DNA of 64,000 nucleotides from Streptomyces cinnabarinus (GCF_027270315.1 NZ_CP114413.1:6510001-6574000); one strand, 5' to 3'; shown: positions 14,701-23,727, counted from the first letter of the stretch. A program made the numbers and translations. Notes: generated by a model from the letters alone, not told the origin.

Positions 14701-17233
14701 CACCACCGCCATCGCCAAGGGCGATCTGACCAAGAAGATCGACATCGACGCGCGGGGCGAGATCCTGGAGCTGAAGACGACCATCAACACGATGGTCGAC
14801 CAGCTCTCGTCCTTCGCCGAGGAGGTCACCCGCGTCGCCCGCGAGGTGGGCACCGAGGGACAGCTCGGCGGCCAGGCTCGCGTGCGTGACGTGGACGGCA
14901 CCTGGCGGGACCTGACCGAGTCGGTGAACGAGATGGCCGGGAACCTGACCCGGCAGGTGCGTGCCATCGCGCGCGTGGCGACCGCGGTGACCCGCGGTGA
15001 CCTGAACCTGAAGATCGACGTCGACGCGTCCGGCGAGATCCAGGAACTCCAGGACTACATCAACAAGATGATCGCCAACCTGCGTGACACCACGATCGCC
15101 AACAAGGAACAGGACTGGCTCAAGGGCAACCTCGCCCGGATCTCCGCGCTGATGCAGGGCCGCCGGGACCTCCAGGACGTGGCCTCGCTGATCATGAGCG
15201 AGCTGACTCCGGTGGTCTCCGCGCAGCACGGCGCGTTCTTCCTGGCGATGCCCGATGCCAGCCATGGCGCCGAGGACCAGTACGAGCTGCGGATGCTGGG
15301 CAGTTACGGCTACTCGATGGGCTCCATGCCGACCTCGTTCCGGCCGGGCGAGGCGCTGGTCGGGACGGCGGCGCAGGAGAAGCGCACGATCCTGGTGGAG
15401 AACGCGCCCAGCGGCTACCTGAAGATCTCCTCCGGGCTCGGCGAGGCGCCGCCCGCGCAGGTGATCGTGTTGCCGGTGCTGTTCGAGGGCAAGGTGCTCG
15501 GCGTGATCGAACTGGCCTCCTTCACGCCGTTCAACCAGATCCAGAAGGACTTCCTGAACCAGATCGCGGAGATGATCGCGACCAGCGTCAACACCATCTC
15601 GGTCAACACCAAGACCGAGGTGCTGCTGAAGCAGTCGCAGGAGCTGACCGAGCAACTCCAGGAGCGGTCGGCCGAGTTGGAGAACCGGCAGAAGGCACTC
15701 CAGGCGTCCAACGCCGAACTGGAGGAGAAGGCCGAGCTGCTGGCCCAGCAGAACCGTGACATCGAGGTGAAGAACACCGAGATCGAGGAGGCGCGGCAGG
15801 TCCTGGAGGAGCGCGCCGAGCAGCTCGCGGTGTCGATGCGGTACAAGAGCGAGTTCCTGGCCAACATGTCGCACGAACTGCGCACACCGCTCAACTCGCT
15901 GCTGATCCTGGCCAAGTTGCTCGCCGACAACGCCGACGCCAACCTCACTCCGAAGCAGGTCGAGTTCGCCGAGACCATCCACGGCGCCGGTTCCGATCTG
16001 CTCCAGCTGATCAACGACATCCTCGACCTGTCCAAGGTCGAGGCGGGCAAGATGGACGTCTCCCCGACCCGGATCGCGCTCGTCCAGCTCGTCGACTACG
16101 TCGAGGCGACCTTCCGCCCGCTGACCGCGGAGAAGGGCCTGGACCTGTCCGTACGGGTCTCGCCGGAACTGCCGGCCACCCTGCACACCGACGAGCAGCG
16201 GCTGCTCCAGGTTTTGCGCAACCTACTGTCCAACGCGGTGAAGTTCACCGACTCCGGCTCGGTCGAGCTGGTCATCCGGCCGGCCGGGACGGACGTGCCG
16301 ATGGCGATCCGGGAGCAGCTGCTGGAGACCGGTTCGCTGCGGGACCCGGACGCCGGACTGATCGCCTTCTCGGTGACGGACACCGGCATCGGCATCGCCG
16401 CCAGCAAGATGCGGGTGATCTTCGAGGCGTTCAAGCAGGCCGACGGCACGACCAGCCGCAAGTACGGCGGTACGGGCCTGGGCCTGTCGATCTCCCGGGA
16501 GATCGCCCAGCTGCTGGGCGGCGAGATCCAGGCCCAGAGCGAACCGGGGCGTGGCTCGACCTTCACGCTGTACCTGCCGCTGCACCCGAGCGAGCTGCCG
16601 CCGCAGGGCTATCACCCGCAGGCCATGCCGTCCCTGGAGGCCGGTGACCTGGTGTCGTCCGCCGCGGAGCTGTCGGGCGCGGAGATCGAGACACCGGCCG
16701 AGGTGAAGTCGTACCAGGAGACGCAGAACGGTGCCGCCGCGCTCTTCCGGCGCCGTCGCCGCAAGACCGTCGGCGAGCTGGAGCAGCGGCCGTTTCAGCA
16801 GGAGTGGCCGACCGTGGAGCTGGAGGCGGCGCCGCAGGTGCGCCGGGGCATCCGGTTCGGTGGCGAGAAGGTGCTGATCGTCGACGACGACATCCGCAAC
16901 GTCTTCGCGCTCACCAGCGTGCTGGAACAGCACGGCCTTTCGGTGCTGTACGCCGAGAACGGCCGTGAGGGCATCGAGGTGCTGGAGCAGCACGACGATG
17001 TGGCGGTCGTGCTGATGGACATCATGATGCCCGAGATGGACGGGTACGCGACGACCACGGCGATCCGCCGGATGCCGCAGTTCGCCGGGCTGCCGATCAT
17101 CGCGCTGACCGCCAAGGCCATGAAGGGCGACCGGGAGAAGGCGATCGAGTCGGGCGCCTCCGACTACGTCACCAAGCCGGTCGACCCCGATCACCTGCTG
17201 TCGGTGATGCAGCAGTGGATGCGGGAGGAGTGA
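11780..17233 (+). CDS. osaA: OsaA-type hybrid histidine kinase with HAMP array
   Basis: About 1,817 residues from GTG 11780, which has GGGAGGGA 5 bases upstream; ATG 11840 is an alternative. There is no transmembrane segment, so it is a soluble sensor. A divergent first unit (about residues 35-190) is followed by ten HAMP-type repeats of 92 residues (about 190-1110). Each repeat contains REVGTEG-LGGQA, WKDLTDSVN and NTMVDQLSSF elements. A GAF domain follows (about 1130-1280), then a coiled coil rich in E/Q (about 1290-1350). The H-box MSHELRTPLN has phosphoacceptor His1365, and the HATPase carries N and G boxes (NAVKFTDSG, GTGLGLSI). A C-terminal receiver carries Asp1747 in LMDIMMPEMDG. The family role is osmotic stress sensing with OsaB as partner. 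Its own receiver suggests a phosphorelay or internal damping. Confidence 0.92.
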   Translation: MESGAATRGTKTRAKGGQSLMNQRKPRGGTTAVDTASLNRLLAALVSMRDGNFRKRLTVSGDGVMSEIAAVFNEVADRNLHLTGELSRVRRMVGREGKLTERLETGACEGSWAAAIDASNALVDDLVRPVSEVGRVLSAVAEGDLSPRMELRTQAPDGTGHPLRGEFLKVGRTVNNLVDQLSTFTDEVTRVASEVGTEGKLGGQARVRGMSGSWKDLTDSVNTMAYRLTAQVRDIALVTTAVAKGDLSRKVTVHVAGEMLELKNTVNTMVDQLSSFSSEVTRVAREVGTEGELGGQAQVPGVAGVWKDLTDSVNLMAGNLTAQVRGISQVTTAVANGDLSQKVTVSARGEVAQLADTINQMTETLRIFADEVTRVANEVGAEGQLGGQANVPGAAGTWKDLTDSVNTVFRNLTIQVRDIAAVTTAVANGDLSQKVTVDVAGEMLELKNTVNGMVDQLSSFGSEVTRVAREVGVEGELGGQAQVPGAAGTWKDLTDSVNTAFRNLTGQVRNIAQVTTAVANGDLSQKVTVDVSGEMLQLKNTVNTMVDQLSAFADQVTRMARDVGTEGRLGGQAVVPGVSGTWKELTDSVNFMGGNLTSQVRQIAQVTTAVARGDLSQKIDVDARGEILELKNTINTMVDQLSGFAEQVTRVAREVGTEGRLGGQAQVPGVAGVWRDLTDSVNGMAGNLTAQVRGISQVATAVARGDLSQKITVDARGEILELKNTLNTMVDQLSSFAEEVTRVAREVGTEGQLGGQAEVQGVSGTWKDLTQSVNFMANNLTIQVRNIAEVTTAVAKGDLSKKITVDAKGEILELVTTVNTMVDQLSSFAEQVTRVAREVGTEGILGGQAHVPGVVGIWKDLSDNVNLMAKNLTMQVRNISQVAAAVANGDLTRTVTIEARGEVAQLADTFNTMVKTLSSFADQVTKVAREVGTDGILGGQARVPGVAGTWKDLTESVNQMASNLTGQVRNIAMVTTAIAKGDLTKKIDIDARGEILELKTTINTMVDQLSSFAEEVTRVAREVGTEGQLGGQARVRDVDGTWRDLTESVNEMAGNLTRQVRAIARVATAVTRGDLNLKIDVDASGEIQELQDYINKMIANLRDTTIANKEQDWLKGNLARISALMQGRRDLQDVASLIMSELTPVVSAQHGAFFLAMPDASHGAEDQYELRMLGSYGYSMGSMPTSFRPGEALVGTAAQEKRTILVENAPSGYLKISSGLGEAPPAQVIVLPVLFEGKVLGVIELASFTPFNQIQKDFLNQIAEMIATSVNTISVNTKTEVLLKQSQELTEQLQERSAELENRQKALQASNAELEEKAELLAQQNRDIEVKNTEIEEARQVLEERAEQLAVSMRYKSEFLANMSHELRTPLNSLLILAKLLADNADANLTPKQVEFAETIHGAGSDLLQLINDILDLSKVEAGKMDVSPTRIALVQLVDYVEATFRPLTAEKGLDLSVRVSPELPATLHTDEQRLLQVLRNLLSNAVKFTDSGSVELVIRPAGTDVPMAIREQLLETGSLRDPDAGLIAFSVTDTGIGIAASKMRVIFEAFKQADGTTSRKYGGTGLGLSISREIAQLLGGEIQAQSEPGRGSTFTLYLPLHPSELPPQGYHPQAMPSLEAGDLVSSAAELSGAEIETPAEVKSYQETQNGAAALFRRRRRKTVGELEQRPFQQEWPTVELEAAPQVRRGIRFGGEKVLIVDDDIRNVFALTSVLEQHGLSVLYAENGREGIEVLEQHDDVAVVLMDIMMPEMDGYATTTAIRRMPQFAGLPIIALTAKAMKGDREKAIESGASDYVTKPVDPDHLLSVMQQWMREE
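12360..14965 (+). repeat. Ten tandem 276-bp HAMP-coding repeats inside osaA
   Basis: The coding sequence repeats with a 276-bp (92-codon) period. The GTEG-LGGQA codons recur from about 12365 to about 14855, giving ten units. Units are similar at DNA level as well as protein level, for example GGCAACCTCACC and GAGCTGAAGAACACC recur. This may permit unequal recombination and copy-number differences between strains. Confidence 0.9.
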
Positions 17234-17499
17234 CGGGATCGGTCGGGCTTCGTACGGGGTTCGTACGGGCCCGGTGAGCGGGCTGGGGCAGAGCCTGACG
17301 GGAACCTACGGTGTTCACGCGGAGTTGCTGACGCAGTGTGCTCGAAGCCGTGTAGAAGTACGGGATTGGGGGAACCTTCTGGTCTCCCGCTACGTTTCTG
17401 CTACGTGCACAGTGACATCGCGGTGACAGGGTGTGGCGACGGGCGGGGTGCGGCTACCATGACCGGCACGAGGACGGGCGGCGCAAGGGAGTCGTCCCC

Positions 17500-17527
17500 T
17501 GGGGAAGCACCCGTCGGTGCTTCCCCA
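17500..17527 (+). other. Strong hairpin in the osaA-osaB intergenic region
   Basis: TGGGGAAGCACC and GGTGCTTCCCCA form a perfect 12-bp stem around CGTC. It ends 48 bases before the osaB start codon at 17576, and 24 bases before the alternative start at 17552. No U-tract follows. It may attenuate read-through from osaA, stabilise the osaB transcript, or be a protein-binding palindrome. The rest of the osaA-osaB gap (17234-17575) shows no gene; osaB's promoter must lie there if it has its own. Confidence 0.6.
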
Positions 17528-17575
17528 AGTCCTGCGGACAGGGGAGGCCCCATGCCGGGGCGAGGAGGGCGGGCC

Positions 17576-18256
17576 ATGGTGCAGAAGGCCAAGATCCTCC
17601 TGGTCGATGACCGGCCGGAGAATCTGCTCGCGCTGGAGGCGATCCTCTCCGCGCTCGATCAGACCCTGGTGCGGGCATCGTCCGGGGAGGAGGCGCTCAA
17701 GGCGCTGCTCACGGACGACTTCGCGGTCATTCTGCTGGACGTCCAGATGCCGGGCATGGACGGTTTCGAGACCGCCGCGCACATCAAGCGCCGGGAACGG
17801 ACCCGGGACATCCCGATCATCTTCCTCACCGCGATCAATCACGGACCTCACCACACCTTCCGCGGATACGCCGCCGGTGCGGTCGACTACATCTCCAAGC
17901 CGTTCGACCCGTGGGTGCTGCGGGCGAAGGTCTCCGTGTTCGTCGAGCTGTACATGAAGAACTGCCAGCTCAGGGAGCAGGCGGCGCTACTGCGGCTCCA
18001 GTTGGAGGGCGGCGGCAGGACTGCGGGCGCCGAGACCAAGGAACCGGCGGGGCTGCTCGCCGAACTGTCCGCGCGGCTCGCGGCGGTCGAGGAGCAGGCC
18101 GAGGCGCTGTCCAAGCAGCTCGACGACGAGTCCGCGGACGCGGCGGCGGTCGCCACGGCCGCCCATCTGGAGCGCAAACTCACCGGGTTGCGGCGCGCGC
18201 TGGACGCGTTGGAGCCCGGCGCGGGCAACACCTCCTCGGTGCCCTCGCAGAACTGA
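17576..18256 (+). CDS. osaB: OsaB-type response regulator
   Basis: 226 residues from ATG 17576, preceded by GAGGAGGG at ideal spacing; ATG 17552 with GGGAGG is an in-frame alternative. A CheY-like receiver occupies residues 1-125, with the acidic pair in LLVDDRPENLL, phosphoacceptor Asp55 in LLDVQMPGMDG, a T in FLTAI, and Lys in YISKPF. The rest (about 130-226) is Leu/Ala/Glu-rich and predicted coiled coil (LREQAALLRLQLEG, LSARLAAVEEQAEALSKQL). There is no DNA-binding domain, so output is probably by protein contact. It lies directly downstream of the OsaA kinase, the known partner pair for osmoadaptation in S. coelicolor. Confidence 0.9.
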   Translation: MVQKAKILLVDDRPENLLALEAILSALDQTLVRASSGEEALKALLTDDFAVILLDVQMPGMDGFETAAHIKRRERTRDIPIIFLTAINHGPHHTFRGYAAGAVDYISKPFDPWVLRAKVSVFVELYMKNCQLREQAALLRLQLEGGGRTAGAETKEPAGLLAELSARLAAVEEQAEALSKQLDDESADAAAVATAAHLERKLTGLRRALDALEPGAGNTSSVPSQN

Positions 18257-18390
18257 CCCCCGCGCGGCGCGTGTTGAGGATGACCGCTTTGTGAACGCGC
18301 GTCAGTTCAGCGCCGTCGTAACGGCGACACGAACGGGTGAAGCAGTGGGCACGCGTGTCCGCTGTCGCCTCCACCGGTAATCTCACACCT

Positions 18391-21090
18391 ATGGCCTCAC
18401 GTCCCTCCGCAGCCAAGAAGCAGCCCGCGAAGAAGGCGGCCGCTCCCGCGAAGGGTCCGGCCAAGAAGGCCGCAGCCAAAAAGGCTCCCGCGAAGAAGGC
18501 GCCCGCCAAGAAGGCCGCGGCCAAGAAGCCCGCGCCCAAGCCGGCGCCCAACCCCACCGGGGGCGTGTACCGACTGGTGCGCGCCGTCTGGCTCGGGTTG
18601 GCGCATGCCGTCGGCGCGGTGTTCCGCGGGATAGGGCAGGGCGCGAAGAACCTCGACCCCGCCCATCGCAAGGACGGCGTCGCGCTGCTGCTCCTCGGTC
18701 TCGCCCTGATCGTCGCCGCGGGCACCTGGTCCAATCTGCGCGGTCCCGTCGGCGACCTCGTCGAGACGCTGGTGACCGGCGCCTTCGGCCGGCTCGATCT
18801 GCTGGTGCCGATCCTGCTCGCGGTGATCGCCGTACGGTTCATCCGGCACCCGGAGAAGCCGGAGGCCAACGGGCGGATCGTGATCGGCCTGTCGGCGCTC
18901 GTGATCGGCGTGCTCGGCCAGGTGCACATCGCCTGCGGCTCGCCCGCGCGCAGTGACGGCATGCAGGCCATAAGGGACGCCGGCGGGCTCATCGGCTGGA
19001 GCGCGGCGACCCCGCTGACGTACGCGATGGGCGAGATGCTCGCCGTACCGCTGCTGGTGCTGCTCACCGTGTTCGGGCTGCTGGTGGTCACGGCCACGCC
19101 GGTCAACGCCATCCCGCAGCGGCTCAGGCTGCTCGGGGTGAAGCTCGGGGTCCTGCACGACCCGGAGGCGGAGGAGTTCTCCGACGACGAGCGCTATGAC
19201 GAGCAGTGGCGTGAGGCGCTGCCCGCGCGGGGGCGTCGGCGCGGATCGGCGCCCGAGGAGTACGACCCCGAGGGCGCCGAGCAGGAGGCCCTCTCGCGGC
19301 GTCGCGGGCGTCCCCGGCGCTCCGCGGTGCCCCAGCCGGACCTGGGCCGTCCCATGGACGCCGTGGACGTCGCCGCGGCCGCCGCCGCCGCGCTCGACGG
19401 GGCCGTGCTGCACGGCATGCCGCCCTCGCCGATCGTCGCCGACCTCACCCAGGGCGTCAGCGTCGGGGACCGCGAGGAGACCACGCCGACACCCACCCCC
19501 GTCCCGGCCGCGCGGCCCAGGCAGGAGCGGCTGAAGGCCGAGGTCGCCGACCTCACCAAGCCCGCGCCGGAGGCACCCACCGACCTGCCGCCGCGCGCCG
19601 AGCAGCTCCAGCTGTCCGGTGACATCACCTACTCCCTGCCCTCGCTCGACCTCCTCGCGCGCGGCGGACCCGGCAAGGCGCGCAGCGCGGCCAACGACGC
19701 AGTCGTCGCCTCGCTCACCAATGTCTTCAGTGAGTTCAAGGTCGACGCCGCCGTCACCGGCTTCACCCGCGGGCCGACGGTCACGCGCTACGAGGTCGAG
19801 CTCGGGCCCGCGGTGAAGGTCGAGCGGATCACCGCGCTGACCAAGAACATCGCGTACGCCGTGGCCAGCCCGGACGTGCGGATCATCTCGCCGATCCCCG
19901 GCAAGTCGGCCGTGGGCATCGAGATCCCCAACACCGACCGGGAGATGGTCAACCTGGGTGACGTGCTGCGCCTCGCGGCCGCGGCCGAGGACGACCACCC
20001 GATGCTGGTGGCGCTCGGCAAGGACGTCGAGGGCGGCTACGTCATGGCCAACCTGGCGAAGATGCCGCACGTCCTGGTCGCCGGAGCCACCGGTTCCGGT
20101 AAGTCCTCGTGCATCAACTGCCTGATCACGTCGGTCATGGTCCGGGCGACCCCGGAGGACGTCCGCATGGTCCTCGTCGACCCCAAGCGGGTCGAGCTGA
20201 CCGCCTATGAGGGCATCCCGCACCTGATCACGCCGATCATCACCAACCCCAAGCGGGCCGCCGAGGCGCTCCAGTGGGTCGTACGGGAGATGGACCTCAG
20301 GTACGACGACCTGGCGGCGTACGGCTTCCGGCACATCGACGACTTCAACCAGGCCATACGGGACGGCAAGGTCAAGCCGCCGGACGGCAGCGAGCGCGAG
20401 CTTCAGCCGTATCCGTATCTGCTGGTGATCGTCGACGAGCTCGCCGACCTGATGATGGTCGCTCCGCGGGACGTCGAGGACGCGATCGTGCGCATCACGC
20501 AGCTCGCGCGCGCGGCCGGTATCCATCTGGTGCTGGCCACGCAGCGGCCGTCGGTGGATGTGGTCACCGGTCTGATCAAGGCGAATGTGCCCTCCCGGCT
20601 CGCCTTCGCCACCTCCTCGCTCGCCGACTCCCGGGTCATCCTCGACCAGCCCGGCGCCGAGAAGCTGATCGGCAAGGGCGACGGGCTGTTCCTGCCGATG
20701 GGCGCCAACAAGGCCACGCGTATGCAGGGCGCCTTCGTGACCGAGGAAGAGGTCGCGGCGGTCGTCCAGCACTGCAAGGACCAGATGGCGCCGGTCTTCC
20801 GGGACGACGTCACCGTGGGCACCAAGCAGAAGAAGGAGATCGACGAGGACATCGGCGACGACCTGGACCTGCTGTGCCAGGCGGCCGAGCTGGTCGTCTC
20901 CACGCAGTTCGGCTCGACCTCCATGCTCCAGCGCAAGCTGCGGGTCGGGTTCGCCAAGGCGGGCCGGCTGATGGACCTGATGGAGTCGCGGAACGTCGTC
21001 GGACCGAGCGAGGGCTCCAAGGCTCGTGACGTTCTTGTGAAGCCTGATGAGCTGGATGGCGTGCTGGCGCAGATCCGCGGGGAGGCTTGA
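18391..21090 (+). CDS. ftsK: DNA translocase FtsK
   Basis: 899 residues. The N-terminus is a Lys/Ala/Pro-rich basic tract (repeated KKAAAKK and APAKK). Four hydrophobic segments follow between about residues 80 and 240, then an acidic/Pro-rich linker. The motor domain begins about 430, with Walker A GATGSGKSS near residue 570 and the Walker B segment LLVIVDELADL. A C-terminal winged-helix gamma domain (about 830-899, STSMLQRKLRVGFAKAGRLMDLME) should recognise polar DNA sequences. Its role is clearing chromosomes from sporulation septa. There is no ribosome site before ATG 18391, but TAATCT ends 7 bases upstream, the layout of a leaderless mRNA. Confidence 0.96.
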   Translation: MASRPSAAKKQPAKKAAAPAKGPAKKAAAKKAPAKKAPAKKAAAKKPAPKPAPNPTGGVYRLVRAVWLGLAHAVGAVFRGIGQGAKNLDPAHRKDGVALLLLGLALIVAAGTWSNLRGPVGDLVETLVTGAFGRLDLLVPILLAVIAVRFIRHPEKPEANGRIVIGLSALVIGVLGQVHIACGSPARSDGMQAIRDAGGLIGWSAATPLTYAMGEMLAVPLLVLLTVFGLLVVTATPVNAIPQRLRLLGVKLGVLHDPEAEEFSDDERYDEQWREALPARGRRRGSAPEEYDPEGAEQEALSRRRGRPRRSAVPQPDLGRPMDAVDVAAAAAAALDGAVLHGMPPSPIVADLTQGVSVGDREETTPTPTPVPAARPRQERLKAEVADLTKPAPEAPTDLPPRAEQLQLSGDITYSLPSLDLLARGGPGKARSAANDAVVASLTNVFSEFKVDAAVTGFTRGPTVTRYEVELGPAVKVERITALTKNIAYAVASPDVRIISPIPGKSAVGIEIPNTDREMVNLGDVLRLAAAAEDDHPMLVALGKDVEGGYVMANLAKMPHVLVAGATGSGKSSCINCLITSVMVRATPEDVRMVLVDPKRVELTAYEGIPHLITPIITNPKRAAEALQWVVREMDLRYDDLAAYGFRHIDDFNQAIRDGKVKPPDGSERELQPYPYLLVIVDELADLMMVAPRDVEDAIVRITQLARAAGIHLVLATQRPSVDVVTGLIKANVPSRLAFATSSLADSRVILDQPGAEKLIGKGDGLFLPMGANKATRMQGAFVTEEEVAAVVQHCKDQMAPVFRDDVTVGTKQKKEIDEDIGDDLDLLCQAAELVVSTQFGSTSMLQRKLRVGFAKAGRLMDLMESRNVVGPSEGSKARDVLVKPDELDGVLAQIRGEA

Positions 21091-21334
21091 GAGAAGTGCC
21101 GCGCGGAGGAGACCCCCGATGTCCGATCGTGACTCACCCGTAAGGGATCATTGAGCAACCGTTTCCCTTCGGCGTACGTCAAGTTGAGGGAAGCGAAAAG
21201 CTGCTGCCCCGCTATCGGTGTGTCCGGCCATACCGATGGCGTACAAAGTCCCACCGCCCGGTTGCCCCACCCTTTCGTACCCCCCCTAGACTGAACCTCC
21301 AGCACAGGTGGCTACACGCTCGAAAGGCGCCCCC

Positions 21335-22171
21335 GTGTCCATCGGCAACTCCCCTGAAGACGAGCGTCCGTTCGAAGACGTTTCCGGCGAAGACCGCCTC
21401 TCCGTCGGCCGTGCCCTCCAGCAGGCGCGTATCGCTGCCGGACTGACCGTCGACGACGTCAGCAACGCCACCCGCGTCCGCCTGCCCATCGTGCACGCCA
21501 TCGAGGCGGACGACTTCGGCCCCTGTGGCGGCGACGTGTACGCGCGCGGTCACATCCGGACCCTGGCCAAGGCCGTCGGCATCGATCCGGCGCCGCTGCT
21601 CACCCAGTACGACGCGGACCACGGGGGGCGTCCGGCGCCGACCCCCGCGGCCCCGCTGTTCGAGGCGGAGCGCATCCGCCCGGAGCGGCGCGGACCGAAC
21701 TGGACGGCGGCCATGGTCGCGGCGATCGTCGCCGTGATCGGCTTCGTCGGGTTCACCGCGTTCAAGGGCGACGACGACGGCGGCGCGGCATCGGTCGCCG
21801 AAGGTGCCACTCCGTCGACCAGCAAGTCCGAAACGACCAAGCCCAAGAGCGAGAAGCCCGAGGACCCGAAGCCGGAGCCGTCCGACAGTGCCATCGCCGC
21901 CGCGCCGCAGGACAAGGTGACGGTCCAGGTCAGCGCCGCCGACGGCAAGAGCTGGATCTCCGCCAAGGACCACAACGGCCGGCTGCTCTTCGACGGACTG
22001 CTCCAGCAGGGCGACTCCAAGACCTTCCAGGACAGCGAGAAGATCAACCTCGTCCTCGGTGACGCGGGCGCGATCCAGCTCTACGTCAACGGCAAGAAGA
22101 TCGACGACGACTGGCAGCCCGGTGCGGTGGAACGCCTGACCTACACCAAGGGCGACCCCCAGGTCGGCTGA
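21335..22171 (+). CDS. RodZ-like helix-turn-helix membrane protein
   Basis: 278 residues from GTG 21335, with GAAAGG 7 bases upstream. An Xre/HTH_25-type helix-turn-helix lies at about 25-90 (GRALQQARIAAGLTVDDVSNAT). A cytoplasmic linker is followed by a single transmembrane helix at about 130-150 (AAIVAVIGFVGF). A Lys/Glu/Pro-rich region leads to a C-terminal DUF4115-like domain (VSAADGKSWISAKDHNGRLLFDG). The family organises cell shape and cytoskeleton at the membrane. In Streptomyces its exact role is less clear. It sits between ftsK and rimO, a conserved neighbourhood as I remember it. Confidence 0.85.
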   Translation: MSIGNSPEDERPFEDVSGEDRLSVGRALQQARIAAGLTVDDVSNATRVRLPIVHAIEADDFGPCGGDVYARGHIRTLAKAVGIDPAPLLTQYDADHGGRPAPTPAAPLFEAERIRPERRGPNWTAAMVAAIVAVIGFVGFTAFKGDDDGGAASVAEGATPSTSKSETTKPKSEKPEDPKPEPSDSAIAAAPQDKVTVQVSAADGKSWISAKDHNGRLLFDGLLQQGDSKTFQDSEKINLVLGDAGAIQLYVNGKKIDDDWQPGAVERLTYTKGDPQVG

Positions 22172-22257
22172 GCCAACCGCACAAACGGACGGGGTTGGTC
22201 GATCTTGGCCAACCCCATCGACGTTGGGTGTCAGTGAGACAAAGTAGTCTTGAGCCC

Positions 22258-23727
22258 ATGCCTGAACGCCGTACCGTCGCACTCGTCACTCTTGGCTGCG
22301 CCCGTAACGAGGTGGACTCGGAGGAGCTCGCAGGCCGCTTGGAGGCGGACGGCTGGGACCTCGTGGAGGACGCCTCCGACGCGGACGTCGCCGTCGTCAA
22401 CACCTGTGGCTTCGTCGACGCCGCCAAGAAGGACTCCGTCGACGCCCTCCTGGAGGCCAATGACCTCAAGGGGCACGGCAGAACCCAGGCCGTCGTGGCG
22501 GTGGGCTGCATGGCCGAGCGCTACGGCAAGGAGCTGGCGGACGCGCTGCCGGAGGCCGACGGCGTGCTCGGCTTCGACGACTACGCGGACATCTCCGACC
22601 GCCTCTCGACCATCCTGAGCGGCGGCGTCCACGCCTCGCACACCCCGCGCGACCGGCGCAAGCTGCTGCCGATCAGCCCGGCCGAGCGGCAGGAGTCCGC
22701 CGCCGAGGTCGCGCTGCCCGGGCACGCCCCGGCCGACCTCCCGGAGGGCCTCGCGCCCGCCTCCGGCCCCCGCGCGCCGATGCGCCGGCGGCTCGACGGC
22801 GCGCCCGTCGCCTCGGTGAAGCTCGCCTCCGGCTGCGACCGGCGCTGCACCTTCTGCGCCATCCCCTCCTTCCGCGGCTCCTTCATCTCGCGCCGCCCCA
22901 GCGACGTGCTGAACGAGACGCGTTGGCTGGCCGAGCAGGGCGTCAAGGAGATCATGCTGGTCTCCGAGAACAACACCTCCTACGGCAAGGACCTCGGCGA
23001 CATCCGCCTGCTGGAGTCGCTGCTGCCCGAGCTGGCCGACGTCGACGGCATCGAGCGGGTGCGCGTCAGCTACCTCCAGCCGGCCGAGATGCGCCCCGGG
23101 CTGATCGACGTCCTCACCGGCACGCCCAAGATCGCGCCCTACTTCGACCTCTCCTTCCAGCACTCCGCGCCCGCCGTGCTCCGCGCGATGCGCCGCTTCG
23201 GCGACACCGACCGCTTCCTGGAGCTGCTCGACACCATCCGGAGCAAGGCCCCCCAGGCCGGTGTGCGCTCCAACTTCATCGTGGGCTTCCCCGGCGAGTC
23301 CGAGGCGGACCTGGCCGAGCTGGAGCGTTTCCTCAACCACGCGCGCCTGGACGCCATCGGCGTCTTCGGCTACTCCGACGAGGAGGGCACCGAAGCGGCG
23401 ACCTACGAGGACAAGCTCGACCCGGACCTCGTCGCCGACCGGCTCGCCCGGGTCTCCCGGCTGGCCGAGCAGCTCGTCTCGCAGCGGGCCGAGGAGCGTC
23501 TGGGCGAGACCGTCCAGGTGCTGGTCGAGTCCGTCGACGAGGAGGGCGTGTACGGCCGCGGCGCGCACCAGGCGCCGGAGACGGACGGCCAGGTGCTGCT
23601 CACGAGCGGCGAGGGCCTGAGCGTCGGCCGTATCGTCGAGGCGAAGGTGGTCGGCACCGAGGGTGTCGACCTCGTGGCCGAGCCGCTCCACGGCTCGCTC
23701 GTATCCGGTGAGGAGGGGGCCAGATGA
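22258..23727 (+). CDS. rimO: Ribosomal protein S12 methylthiotransferase RimO
   Basis: 489 residues. The N-terminal UPF0004 domain carries three cluster cysteines (TLGCARN, NTCGFVD, VGCMAER). The radical SAM motif CDRRCTFCAIP lies near residue 194, and a TRAM domain closes the protein (about 415-485). It methylthiolates an aspartate of ribosomal protein S12 using two 4Fe-4S clusters. It differs from MiaB, which is encoded separately at 54628, by the RimO-type LGCARNEVDSE opening. No ribosome site precedes ATG 22258; TAGTCT ends 7 bases before it, suggesting a leaderless start. The stop overlaps the pgsA start in ATGA. Confidence 0.95.
   Translation: MPERRTVALVTLGCARNEVDSEELAGRLEADGWDLVEDASDADVAVVNTCGFVDAAKKDSVDALLEANDLKGHGRTQAVVAVGCMAERYGKELADALPEADGVLGFDDYADISDRLSTILSGGVHASHTPRDRRKLLPISPAERQESAAEVALPGHAPADLPEGLAPASGPRAPMRRRLDGAPVASVKLASGCDRRCTFCAIPSFRGSFISRRPSDVLNETRWLAEQGVKEIMLVSENNTSYGKDLGDIRLLESLLPELADVDGIERVRVSYLQPAEMRPGLIDVLTGTPKIAPYFDLSFQHSAPAVLRAMRRFGDTDRFLELLDTIRSKAPQAGVRSNFIVGFPGESEADLAELERFLNHARLDAIGVFGYSDEEGTEAATYEDKLDPDLVADRLARVSRLAEQLVSQRAEERLGETVQVLVESVDEEGVYGRGAHQAPETDGQVLLTSGEGLSVGRIVEAKVVGTEGVDLVAEPLHGSLVSGEEGAR

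Noticed and set aside
12360..14965. Regularly spaced repeats that could be mistaken for an array element
   Set aside because: The 276-bp period is codon-phased inside a kinase gene; there are no short repeats with unique spacers anywhere in the window.
11399..16186. Very long open frame on the strand opposite osaA
   Set aside because: It mirrors the repetitive HAMP coding sequence; its product is a His/Leu/Gly-rich repeat with no recognisable domain, while the other strand encodes a full kinase.
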